Positions 33,083-40,961 of a stretch of DNA of 64,000 nt are shown piece by piece. The position numbers were made by a program, and so were the translations under genes. Source of the stretch: Actinophytocola sp035634895 (GTDB lineage Bacteria > Actinomycetota > Actinomycetes > Mycobacteriales > Pseudonocardiaceae); contig NZ_DASQCC010000085.1 of the NCBI RefSeq assembly GCF_035634895.1, positions 1 through 64,000 of the forward strand, written 5' to 3'. The stretch's first letter is position 1; each line of letters begins with the position of its first letter. Under the pieces are notes generated by a model. It did not search any database and was not told where the DNA came from. It saw nothing but the letters and a program-made list of their open reading frames with translations.

Positions 33083-34495
33083 ATGTCGGTGACCGAAACC
33101 TTGCCCACGACCACGCCATACCCGAAGAAGTACACCACGCCGTTCATCCTGTACCCGCCCGCGTTGTGGGAGAACCGGATCGGTCACGAGTTCACCCGGC
33201 AGTACCTCGCGCTCGACGAGACCGGCCAGGACTTCGTGCTGTACCTGTCCGTGCCCTTCTGCCGGGTCCGGTGCCTGTCCTGCCCGTACTTCATCGACCT
33301 GCTGTCCCCGCGCGACACGCACCACAAGGAGCGGCGCTACGTCGACGCGGTGGTCGCCGACATCCGGCGGTGGGCGTCCTACCGGCGGTTCCAGACCGGC
33401 CGCCTGCGTGCGGTCTACCTGGGCGGCGGCACCGGTTCGGTGCTGTCCACCGCGAACCTCCGGCGGATCGTCGAGGCGATCGACACGAGCTTCCCGCACG
33501 ATCCCGGCATCGAGATCACGTTGGAGGGCAACGCCCGTGACTACGACGACGAGAAGCTCGACTACGTCGTGTCCTCGCCGATCAGCCGGGTGAGCCTCGG
33601 GGTCCAGTCGTTCAACCCCGACATCCTCAAGGTGATCGGCTCGCCGCACGCCGCACAGGAGAGCGCCCGGGTGATCAGGGCGTTGACCGCACGCGGGTTC
33701 GAGAACATCCAGCTCGACATGATGTACAACCTGCCCGGCCACCGCAGGGAGACCTGGCAGGAGGACCTCGGGCACCTGCGCGACCTCGACATCAAGCACT
33801 TCACCATCTACCTCTACCGGATCCACGAGGGCACACCGCAGCACAAGCTGATGCAGATCGGCAGGATCCCGCCGCTGCTGGACAAGGAGTCCAACTACGT
33901 CAAGAACATGTACCTCGACGTCATCGACATCGCCGAGGACATGGGTTTCCGGATGTACATGTTCGACCACTTCGCCCGCGAGGGCTGGGAGAACGTCTAC
34001 AACGACTGGACCTTCCGGCAGAGCAACGTGGAGATCCTCGGCGTCGGGCCGGGGGCGTACGGGTTCGTCAACAACTACCGGATCGGCGCGAAGAAGGACG
34101 TGGAGCAGTACATCGCGACCGTCGGCAGGGGCGAGCACATGGTCAGCGCGGTGTCCGACCAGCTGACCCCGCGGATCCGCAAGGAGCGGTACGTCATCAA
34201 CCTCCTGCAGTACCTGGCCGTGGACTTCGCCGAGTACGAGCGGAACTTCGCCGCCCGGTTCCTCGACGACTTCGGCGAGCCTGCGCGGCGCGTGGTCGAC
34301 CGCGGCCTGGCCACCATCGAGGGGGACCGGCTGGTCCTGACCGACCTCGGCAAGGAATGGCACATGAACGTGATGCTCGAGTTCACCAACGAGCGCTTCT
34401 GGCAGGACACCACCGCGCTCGACCACCCCCACTGGGCGATGAACACGCCGATGGTCGACCTGTTCGCCGGCGACCGCGCGGACTGGCTCGGCTGA
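33083..34495 (+). CDS. HemN/HemW-like radical SAM enzyme
   Basis: A 470-residue radical SAM protein. The [4Fe-4S] motif CxxxCxxC is Cys60, Cys64 and Cys67 in VPFCRVRCLSCPYF. Further motifs: YLGGGTGSVL (GGGTP-like, SAM amino group), EITLEGNARD, RVSLGVQSFN, and the HemN_C-like C-terminal wing (GLATIEGDRLVLTDLGKEW). True HemN has CxYC; here it is C-L-S-C. Because heme genes are absent and it sits inside a polyketide operon, it is more likely a class C radical SAM methyltransferase or cyclopropanase than a coproporphyrinogen oxidase. GAGGAGG precedes ATG 33083. Confidence 0.85.
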   Translation: MSVTETLPTTTPYPKKYTTPFILYPPALWENRIGHEFTRQYLALDETGQDFVLYLSVPFCRVRCLSCPYFIDLLSPRDTHHKERRYVDAVVADIRRWASYRRFQTGRLRAVYLGGGTGSVLSTANLRRIVEAIDTSFPHDPGIEITLEGNARDYDDEKLDYVVSSPISRVSLGVQSFNPDILKVIGSPHAAQESARVIRALTARGFENIQLDMMYNLPGHRRETWQEDLGHLRDLDIKHFTIYLYRIHEGTPQHKLMQIGRIPPLLDKESNYVKNMYLDVIDIAEDMGFRMYMFDHFAREGWENVYNDWTFRQSNVEILGVGPGAYGFVNNYRIGAKKDVEQYIATVGRGEHMVSAVSDQLTPRIRKERYVINLLQYLAVDFAEYERNFAARFLDDFGEPARRVVDRGLATIEGDRLVLTDLGKEWHMNVMLEFTNERFWQDTTALDHPHWAMNTPMVDLFAGDRADWLG

Positions 34496-34519
34496 GAGCA
34501 CCGGAGAGGGAGAGTCCAC

Positions 34520-34768
34520 ATGAGAATCGACGACGTGCGTGACGCACTGGCCGCACTGGACATCGACGACGCGGTCGACGAGACGACCGAGCTGCGTGCC
34601 GAACTTGGGATGGACTCCCAGGAGATCGTGCACCTGTTGGCCCTGCTGGAGAAGCGGCACGGGGTGGCGCTGACGCAGCGTTCGGACGCGGTCGGCCGGG
34701 CCCGCACGGCCGGCGCGGTCGTCGCGCTGTTCGACGCCGTCCTGCGCGCCCGGCCGGTGGCCTCATGA
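34520..34768 (+). CDS. Acyl carrier protein (type II PKS)
   Basis: An 82-residue ACP. The phosphopantetheine attachment Ser is Ser33 in ELGMDSQEIVHLLALLEKRHGV. Helices I-IV are recognisable, with the acidic N-terminal region IDDVRDALAALDIDDAVDE. GGAGAGGGAGA precedes the ATG, and its end overlaps the first SRPBCC gene (ATGA). It carries the growing chain for KS-alpha/KS-beta encoded 4 kb downstream. The LGMDSQE sequence differs from the LGYDSLA motif common in actinorhodin-type ACPs, in line with the divergent KS pair. Confidence 0.88.
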   Translation: MRIDDVRDALAALDIDDAVDETTELRAELGMDSQEIVHLLALLEKRHGVALTQRSDAVGRARTAGAVVALFDAVLRARPVAS

Positions 34769-35274
34769 CGAGCACCGTCACCGCCGCCGGCCCGGGCCTC
34801 GAGCACTCCTGCACCGAGGTGGTCGTGATCAACCGGCACAAGGACGACGTGTACCGGGCGCTGCACGACGTTCGGGAGTGGCCTCGGCACCTGCCGCACG
34901 TGCTTGAGATCGACGTGCGCTACGACGACGGCCGGTACCAGGAGTTCTTCATGACGGTCGACTCGGCCGACTCGCGGCTGCGGGTCAGGTCGGTCCGCGG
35001 CTGCCGTGCCGACCTGATCGAGTTCTTCCAGCCCGAACCACCGGTCTTCCTGCGCCACCACGCGGGAAGCTGGCGATTCCGGGCGCTTCCCGACGGCGCG
35101 TGCGAGGTCGTCGCGACGCACGCGTGGACGCTGGCGCCTGCGGAGGCGGCGGCGTCCTTCCCGGACACCCCCGCGGCGACCACGGCGCAACGGGTCCGTG
35201 CCCTGCTGGCGGAACACTCCCGGCTCGCGCTCACGACGTGGCGGCGGGTGCTGGAGGCGAGTGCGGCGCGATGA
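34765..35274 (+). CDS. SRPBCC aromatase/cyclase-like protein 1
   Basis: A 169-residue START-fold protein, translationally coupled to the ACP gene. Core: VVVINRHKDDVYRALHDVREWPRHLPHVLEIDVRYDDGRYQEFFMTV, followed by strands and a long C-terminal helix (TTAQRVRALLAEHSRLALTTWRRVLEA). Proteins of this fold direct first-ring aldol cyclisation and aromatisation in type II PKS systems (TcmN, ZhuI). It shares the DGxxQEFxMxV motif with the next two genes, showing they are paralogues. Which ring each one closes cannot be deduced. Confidence 0.85.
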   Translation: MTSTVTAAGPGLEHSCTEVVVINRHKDDVYRALHDVREWPRHLPHVLEIDVRYDDGRYQEFFMTVDSADSRLRVRSVRGCRADLIEFFQPEPPVFLRHHAGSWRFRALPDGACEVVATHAWTLAPAEAAASFPDTPAATTAQRVRALLAEHSRLALTTWRRVLEASAAR

Positions 35275-35717
35275 TCATCTCCGAGACCGTCCGCGTCGCC
35301 GCCGAGCCGCCCGTGGTCTACGGCGCGTTCGCCGACCTCGACCGCTGGGTGCGGATCCTGCCCGACGTGCTCGACGTCGAGGTCTTCTACTTCGACGGCT
35401 ACAACCAGGAGTTCAGCATGACCGTCGAGCGGCCGGGCGGGCCGGAGACCGTCCGCGGCGTTCGCTACCACCGCCCGTTCCGCGAGCTGGAGCTGGTGCA
35501 GACCACGCCGCCGCCGGGGCTGTCCCGCATGTGCGGGACATGGCGGTTCAGCGACGACGGCGGCAGCACCGTCGTGACCGCGACGCGTGAGTTCATCCTC
35601 GCCGGCGACCGGCACGCCGCGCTCGGCGAGGAGGGGTTCGCGGCGGTGCTGCGTACGGCGCTGCGCACGAACCTGGCGTTGTTCAGGAAGGCGTTGGAGA
35701 CAGATGGAACGCATTGA
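35271..35717 (+). CDS. SRPBCC aromatase/cyclase-like protein 2
   Basis: A 148-residue paralogue of the preceding protein: ISETVRVAAEPPVVYGAFADLDRWVRILPDVLDVEVFYFDGYNQEFSMTV, then GGSTVVTATREFILAG and a C-terminal helix. The ATG overlaps the previous stop (ATGA), and its 3' end overlaps the next gene by 14 bp. It lies in the middle of three tandem copies. Probably a ring-specific cyclase or aromatase, or a non-catalytic chaperone for the poly-ketone intermediate. Confidence 0.85.
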   Translation: MIISETVRVAAEPPVVYGAFADLDRWVRILPDVLDVEVFYFDGYNQEFSMTVERPGGPETVRGVRYHRPFRELELVQTTPPPGLSRMCGTWRFSDDGGSTVVTATREFILAGDRHAALGEEGFAAVLRTALRTNLALFRKALETDGTH

Positions 35718-36177
35718 GGTCGTGCGCCGCATCCCGGCACCGGCCGCGCGCGTCGTCGGCCTGCTCTGGGATCCCGTCGAGCTGCAACGTGCGTGGGACC
35801 CCATCAGCGAGGTCGCGGTGTCCTACCACGACGGCCGGAACCAGGAGTTCACCATGCGGGTCCGCCGTGACGGGCGGATCGAGTCGGTGCGCACCATCCG
35901 GTTCCGGCGCGGCCGGACCATCACGTTCTTCACCCCGCTGGCACCGCCGATGATGGCCTGGCACCGCGGCGCCTGGGTCGTCGGCGCCGACACCGATACC
36001 GATCTGTCCGTGGTCACCGCCGTCCGCGAGTACGAGCTGCGCGCGGACCATCCGGTCGCCGGGGAGCCCGCCGTGTTCCGCGCGGCGTTCCTGGCGCGGC
36101 TGGGCCGCATCCTCGACCGGTGCGCCGACCACCTCGGTGTGCCGGGAACTCCCAGTACGCAAGGAGCGGGCGAATGA
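35704..36177 (+). CDS. SRPBCC aromatase/cyclase-like protein 3
   Basis: A 157-residue third paralogue: MERIEVVRRIPAPAARVVGLLWDPVELQRAWDPISEVAVSYHDGRNQEFTMRV, then TIRFRRGRTITFFTPLAPPMMAWHRGAW. It starts inside the end of copy 2 and ends in an ATGA overlap with the flavoprotein gene. The shared DGRNQEF motif and conserved Trp pattern (RAWDPI / RWVRIL / EWPRHL) indicate duplication and divergence within the cluster. Confidence 0.85.
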   Translation: MERIEVVRRIPAPAARVVGLLWDPVELQRAWDPISEVAVSYHDGRNQEFTMRVRRDGRIESVRTIRFRRGRTITFFTPLAPPMMAWHRGAWVVGADTDTDLSVVTAVREYELRADHPVAGEPAVFRAAFLARLGRILDRCADHLGVPGTPSTQGAGE

Positions 36178-37379
36178 GAAGTGAGCTCGTCGTGATCGGG
36201 GCCGGTCCGGCCGGCGCGTGTGCCGCGGCCGTCGCCGCGCGCGCGGGCCGGGACGTGCTGCTCGTGGATCGCGGCACGCGGCCGGGCACCCACCTGCCGG
36301 AGTCCTGGCACGGCGGGTGCGCGAAGCTGCTCGCGGCTATCGGCGTCGCCGACCCGTTCGCCGCCTGCCGCGACCGCACGCGGGTGCGGCTGGGGGACCG
36401 CACCGGGGTGCTGCTCGAGATCGAGCTGCGTGCCCGCCGCGGCGGCACGGGCGTCCGGCTCGACCGGGTGAGCTTCGACGAGATGCTGCTCGCGAACGCG
36501 CTCGCCCAGGGTGCCCGGCACCTGCCGGGGCACGGGGTGCGGTCGGTCGATCTCGCGGGCCGGCCGAGCTTGGTCGTCCACGGCGCCGACGGCGAGATCA
36601 CGGTCACCGCCGACTACCTGGTGGATGCCGGCGGCAAGTCGGCACTGGTCGGCACGGCCGCCGGCCTGGTCACGGAGTCACCCGTGGCACTGGATCCCAG
36701 GGTCATCGTGTTCTCGCACCACCGCCCGGCGGGTGCCGACCCGCTGACCGAGCAGGGCTCGATGACGGTGCTGCGGGTCAGGGGCGGCTACCTGTTCGTC
36801 ATCCCCGTCGCGGCCGACCGGGTCAGCGTCGGCGCGGTCGTCGCGGCACGCCGTGCCGGCGGCGCGGACCCGGCCGCCGTCCTCGCCGAGGCGATCGCGG
36901 AGGTGCCCGAGGTGGCCGCGCTGGTCGGCGCCGCGACCCGCCTGCTGCCGCCGATCGTGGGGCGCAACCACACCTACCGCTGCACGCGCTTCGCCGGGGA
37001 GAACTTCGCGATCGCGGGTGACGCCGCGGCGTTCGCCGACCCGTTCTTCTGCACCGGGATCGACTTCGCCGTGCGGACGGGGATCGAGGCGGGCCGGGCG
37101 GCGGCGCACACACTGGCCGGCCAGGACCCCGTCGCGGTGGCGGACCGCTACGGCGCGGCGGTCGACGCCGCGCTGACCGACCTCACCGCCGGTGCGTTGC
37201 CCCGGCTCACCTCCGGTGCGTCCGCCGCGCTGCTGGCCGCCGTCGTCGACCCTCATCTGCCGTCCGTGCTGCCGCTGGCCGCGCTGCTCACCCACGCCGG
37301 CGGCGGGGCGGTCACCGAGCCGCGTGCGGCCGGCCTCGTGGCGGCGGGCCGGTCCGCCTTCGCCGACATCCCAGCGTAG
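36174..37379 (+). CDS. FAD-dependent halogenase-like oxidoreductase
   Basis: A 401-residue flavoprotein. The FAD-binding start reads VVIGAGPAGACAAAVAARAGRDVLLVDRG, and the second motif is FAIAGDAAAFADPFFCTGIDFAVRTG, which closely follows the GDAAAFIDPxxSxG pattern of flavin-dependent halogenases. The halogenase GWxWxIP signature is replaced by GGYLFVIP, so halogenation is not assured; a hydroxylase or reductase of the same superfamily is equally likely. It is coupled upstream to SRPBCC 3 (ATGA) and lies 12 bp before the PF04199 cyclase. A tailoring enzyme acting on the aromatic product. Confidence 0.8.
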   Translation: MRSELVVIGAGPAGACAAAVAARAGRDVLLVDRGTRPGTHLPESWHGGCAKLLAAIGVADPFAACRDRTRVRLGDRTGVLLEIELRARRGGTGVRLDRVSFDEMLLANALAQGARHLPGHGVRSVDLAGRPSLVVHGADGEITVTADYLVDAGGKSALVGTAAGLVTESPVALDPRVIVFSHHRPAGADPLTEQGSMTVLRVRGGYLFVIPVAADRVSVGAVVAARRAGGADPAAVLAEAIAEVPEVAALVGAATRLLPPIVGRNHTYRCTRFAGENFAIAGDAAAFADPFFCTGIDFAVRTGIEAGRAAAHTLAGQDPVAVADRYGAAVDAALTDLTAGALPRLTSGASAALLAAVVDPHLPSVLPLAALLTHAGGGAVTEPRAAGLVAAGRSAFADIPA

Positions 37380-37391
37380 AAAGGAACATCC

Positions 37392-38156
37392 GTGCGTCTT
37401 GTCGACCTGAGCCTGACCCTGGAGGCCACGCCGAGTGAGCCGGTCGCGGTCGAGATCGACTTCGTGTCCCATGCCGAGGGCGCCGACATCCTTGGCGCGC
37501 CCATCGGCATCGGCCGGGCCGAGTTCCCCGACGGACTCGGCATCAGCCTCGAGCACGTCCGGCTGACCAGCCACTCCGGCACCCACATCGACGCGCCCGC
37601 CCACTACGGACCGCGGAGCGCGGGCCGGCGGGCCAGGACCATCGACGAGCTGCCGCTCGACTGGTTCCACGGCCCCGGGGTGCTGCTCGACTGCACCGGT
37701 GACCGCGACAAGGCGGTGACCCGCGAGGAGGTCGAGGCCCAGCTGGCGCTGGTCGGCCACGCGCTGGCGCCGGGCGACATCGTGCTGCTCGACACCGGCG
37801 CGGCCGCGTCGTGGGGGAGACCGGAGTACTTCACCGACTTCCGCGGCGTCACGAGGGAAGCGACCGAGTTCCTCGTCGAGGCGGGGGTGCGGGTCATCGG
37901 TGTGGACAGCTTCGGGTTCGACCCGCCCTTCGGCCGCATGCTCGCCGAGTACCGGACAACCGGTGACCCGGCCGTGCTCTGGCCCGCCCACCTGTACGGC
38001 AGGGAGCGGGAGTACTGCCAGATCGAGCGGCTGACCAACCTGGCCGCCATCGGTCGGCCCGTCGGGTTCCGGCTCGCGTGTTTCCCGATCAAGATCAGGG
38101 CCGCCGGCGCGGGGTGGAGCCGTGTCGTGGCCTTCGTCGACGAGGAGGCGGCGTGA
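37392..38156 (+). CDS. PF04199 cyclase (kynurenine-formamidase-like fold)
   Basis: A 254-residue protein of the cyclase/formamidase family. The metal-binding motif HSGTHIDAPAHYGP is intact (HxGTHxDxPxH), and a later segment VRVIGVDSFGFDPPFGRML completes the active site. The GTG start follows AGAAAGGAAC. Related proteins act as polyketide cyclases or amide/lactone hydrolases. Its position between tailoring flavoprotein and a further SRPBCC gene, with a GTGA overlap, supports a late cyclisation or hydrolysis step. Confidence 0.85.
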   Translation: MRLVDLSLTLEATPSEPVAVEIDFVSHAEGADILGAPIGIGRAEFPDGLGISLEHVRLTSHSGTHIDAPAHYGPRSAGRRARTIDELPLDWFHGPGVLLDCTGDRDKAVTREEVEAQLALVGHALAPGDIVLLDTGAAASWGRPEYFTDFRGVTREATEFLVEAGVRVIGVDSFGFDPPFGRMLAEYRTTGDPAVLWPAHLYGREREYCQIERLTNLAAIGRPVGFRLACFPIKIRAAGAGWSRVVAFVDEEAA

Positions 38157-38557
38157 TCAGCGCCAGCCGGCACATCGACATCCACGCCGACCTCGGCGCC
38201 GTCGCCGCGTTCGTCCGCGAGGTGACGAACCTGCCGCGCTGGACGGACTTCTTCCGGTCGGTCGGCGCGCGGACCGGCGGGTACCACGCGGTCGAGTCGG
38301 TGGTGGGGCCGATCGCCACCCGGATCCTGGAGTCCCCGGACGGCGGCGGGCTGCTGTGCACCATCGAGTCGATCATCGCCGGCGTGCGGGAGACCGCGAC
38401 CGTCCACCTGCTGCCGGCGGGGGACGCGGTCCGCGTCGAGTTCACCATCGCCCTGCCGGACGACGCGTCCCCCGGGCTGCGCGCGCGGGCCGACGCGACG
38501 CTGGCGGACGAGCTGGTGCGGCTGCGTGGGATCTGCGAGACGGCGGTGCGGGCATGA
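38153..38557 (+). CDS. SRPBCC polyketide cyclase-like protein 4
   Basis: A 134-residue SRPBCC protein starting at GTG 38153, which overlaps the PF04199 cyclase stop. Sequence: ISASRHIDIHADLGAVAAFVREVTNLPRWTDFFRSV, then strands GPIATRILESPDGGGLLCTIESI and a C-terminal helix. It lacks the DGxxQEF motif of the three tandem paralogues and is therefore a separate lineage. It is coupled directly to KS-alpha (ATGA), suggesting it acts close to chain assembly. Confidence 0.82.
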   Translation: MISASRHIDIHADLGAVAAFVREVTNLPRWTDFFRSVGARTGGYHAVESVVGPIATRILESPDGGGLLCTIESIIAGVRETATVHLLPAGDAVRVEFTIALPDDASPGLRARADATLADELVRLRGICETAVRA

Positions 38558-39846
38558 GCGCGCGCCGCCGCGTCGTCGTCACGGGTCTGGGCACCGTCAA
38601 CTCGGTCGGCACGTCGGTCCCGGAGTTCTGGCGGCGGAGCGTGGCCGGGCACTCCGGGGTGCGCAGGGTGACCGAGTTCGCCATCCCCGACGACATGAGC
38701 CAGATCGCCGGCGTGGTCGCCGACGACTGGGCGGGCGGCGAGCCGCTGTCCGTCTCGCTCGACGCGGACCCCGGCACGGTCGACCGCAGCCTGCGGTTCG
38801 CGCTCAGTGCCACGGAGGAGGCGATCGCCGACGCGGGGCTGCACGCGGCCGGCATCGCCGCGCTGCCGCCGGGACGTGCCGCGGTCGCCGTGTCCACGGC
38901 GATCTCACACATCACACGGATGGAGGCCGAGTTCCGGCGCGGCTCCAAGGAAGGCAAGCAGGCGCTCGCCGTGGACGGCGCACGCGTCGCCGACGACAAC
39001 AGCTTCCTGTTCAACACCACCAACGCGCGGCTCGCGGCCACGCTCGGCATCCGCGCCGACTACGCCACCGTGACCACCGGCTGCACCGGCGGGGTGGACT
39101 CGATCGGCTACGCGATGCAGCTGATCCGGCACGAGAACGTCGACCTGGTCATCGCGGGCGCCACCGAGGCGCCGATCACCCCGCTGGTGGTCGCGGCGTT
39201 CAGCAAGATCGGGGCCACCTCGATGCGCAACGCGGAGCCCACCCGTGCCAGCCGGCCGTTCGACGTGGACCGGGACGGTTTCGTGCTGGCCGAGGGCGCG
39301 GGTGTCCTCGTGCTCGAGTCGCTGGACGCCGCGCTGGCCAGAGGCGCGCGGGTGTACGCCGAGGTGCTGGGCTACGGCAGCGTCAACAGCTGCTTCCACA
39401 TGACGAGCATGCCGGACTCGGGCATCCCGATCGCGCAGGCGTGCTCCCTCGCCGTGACGGACGCCGGTGTGTCCACGATGGACATCGACTTCGTCAACGC
39501 GCACGGTTCGTCCACACCGCAGAACGACCGCGCGGAGACCGGCGCGTTCCGGCTGCTGCTCGGCGGGCGCGCGACCGAGGTGCCCGTCACGTCGATCAAG
39601 TCCCAGACCGGACACAGCCTCGCCGCCGCCAACGCCATCGAGCTCGTCAGCTCGGTCCTGTCGATCCGGGACGGGATCATCCCGCCCACCATCAACCTCG
39701 ACCGGCAGGACGAGGAGTGCGGGCTCGACGTCGTGGCGGGGACCGCGCGCCGCACACCGGTGTCCTGCGTGCTCAAGACCAGCAGCGGGTTCAGCGGCAT
39801 CCACTCCAGCCTGGTGCTGGGCCGCTACCTGGAGGTGCCCGCGTGA
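38554..39846 (+). CDS. Type II PKS ketosynthase alpha subunit (KS-alpha)
   Basis: A 430-residue ketosynthase. The catalytic Cys177 is in VTTGCTGGVDSIGYA, His317 in VNAHGSSTPQND, and Lys349 and His354 in SIKSQTGHSL. The CFHMTSMPDSG segment and FVLAEGAGVLVLE match KS-alpha proteins of aromatic PKSs. SIKSQTGHSLAAANAIE departs from the common SIKSMVGHSLGAIGSIE, so this is a divergent clade. The ATG overlaps SRPBCC 4, and its stop overlaps KS-beta (GTGA), the classical coupling that keeps the two subunits equimolar. Confidence 0.93.
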   Translation: MSARRRVVVTGLGTVNSVGTSVPEFWRRSVAGHSGVRRVTEFAIPDDMSQIAGVVADDWAGGEPLSVSLDADPGTVDRSLRFALSATEEAIADAGLHAAGIAALPPGRAAVAVSTAISHITRMEAEFRRGSKEGKQALAVDGARVADDNSFLFNTTNARLAATLGIRADYATVTTGCTGGVDSIGYAMQLIRHENVDLVIAGATEAPITPLVVAAFSKIGATSMRNAEPTRASRPFDVDRDGFVLAEGAGVLVLESLDAALARGARVYAEVLGYGSVNSCFHMTSMPDSGIPIAQACSLAVTDAGVSTMDIDFVNAHGSSTPQNDRAETGAFRLLLGGRATEVPVTSIKSQTGHSLAAANAIELVSSVLSIRDGIIPPTINLDRQDEECGLDVVAGTARRTPVSCVLKTSSGFSGIHSSLVLGRYLEVPA

Positions 39847-40961
39847 GGCTCGCGATCACGGGGCTCGGTCTCGCCACGCCGGCGGGATGCGACGACGAGT
39901 CGTTCTGGCGGGCGATGCTGCGGGGCACGCCCGTCTTCGAGGAGGTCGACCTGTACGGCGACGACACCCGCCACCCGGCCGGCCGCGTGGCGGGGGAGAT
40001 CGGGCACGGCTGGCCGCGCAGGCAGGCCAGGCGGGTCGACCGCTTCACGCTGCTGGCCATGGCGGCCGTCCGGCAGGCGCTGCGGTCGGCGCGGTTCGAG
40101 GTGACCGAGGAGAACGGCGCCCGGGTCGGGATCATCGTCGGCAACGCGACCGGCGGCTGGTCCTTCGTGGAGCCCCAGCTCTACCCCCTCTACCGCGAGC
40201 GGGACCTCGACGCCGTCGACTCCTACGTGGCGACCGCGTGGTTCCCCACCGCCGCGCAGGGGGAGATCTCCATCGACCTCGGCATCCGGGGGTTCAGCAA
40301 GACCATCGCGGGGGAGAACCTCAGCAGCGGGTTCGCGCTGCGCCAGGCCAGGCACGCCATCGCGGACGGCCGGCTGGACGTGGTCGTGGTCTGCGGCGCC
40401 GAGGCCCCGCTCACCCCACTGGTGCACTCGGCCCTGCTGCGGCACGGAACCGCGTCGGCGAGCGGCACACACCGGCCGTTCCATCCCGACGCCGACGGCT
40501 CGGTGCTCGCGGAGGGCGCGGCCGCCCTCGTCGTGGAGTCCGCCGACCGGGTCCGGCGCCGGACCGGACGGGCCGTGGCCGAGGTCGCCGCCAGCGCGCT
40601 CGGCCCCGACCTCGCCACGACCATGGCGGCCTGCCGCGCCCGGGGACCGGTCGACTGCGTCCTGCTCGACGGTCGCGCGACACCGGGCGCCGACCGGGCC
40701 GAACGTCGTGCGCTGGCACTGGTCTTCGCCGACCGGCCGGACCTGCCGGCCGGCGTTCCCGGCGTGGTCTACGGGAACCTGCTGGGCGCCACGCTCGCCG
40801 TCGACATCGTGACCGCCTGCCTCGCCCTTCGCCACCGCACCGTGCCGGCCACCGCGGCGGGTCCGCTGCCGCTGCCCGGGCTCCGGCACGTGCTCGTCAA
40901 CGCGACCGACGACCACGGGCAGGCGATGAGCCTGCTGATCAAGGCATGGGAGAACAGATGA
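39843..40961 (+). CDS. Type II PKS chain-length factor (KS-beta)
   Basis: A 372-residue KS homologue without a catalytic Cys. The region aligned with TGCTGG reads AGENLSSGF (about residues 156-164), giving Glu158/Asn159 instead of the Gln usual in chain-length factors. The active-site His motifs are also degenerate. It is about 30-40 residues shorter than typical KS-beta. The N-terminus MRLAITGLGLATPAG and LAEGAAALVVESADR confirm the thiolase fold. It forms the heterodimer with KS-alpha and sets chain length; the odd active-site residues prevent predicting it. Coupled to the glycosylase gene by ATGA. Confidence 0.88.
   Translation: MRLAITGLGLATPAGCDDESFWRAMLRGTPVFEEVDLYGDDTRHPAGRVAGEIGHGWPRRQARRVDRFTLLAMAAVRQALRSARFEVTEENGARVGIIVGNATGGWSFVEPQLYPLYRERDLDAVDSYVATAWFPTAAQGEISIDLGIRGFSKTIAGENLSSGFALRQARHAIADGRLDVVVVCGAEAPLTPLVHSALLRHGTASASGTHRPFHPDADGSVLAEGAAALVVESADRVRRRTGRAVAEVAASALGPDLATTMAACRARGPVDCVLLDGRATPGADRAERRALALVFADRPDLPAGVPGVVYGNLLGATLAVDIVTACLALRHRTVPATAAGPLPLPGLRHVLVNATDDHGQAMSLLIKAWENR

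Noticed and set aside
33083..34495. Radical SAM protein considered as housekeeping HemN/HemW
   Set aside because: Embedded in a polyketide operon, no heme genes nearby, and C-L-S-C replaces the usual C-x-Y-C; not fully excluded.
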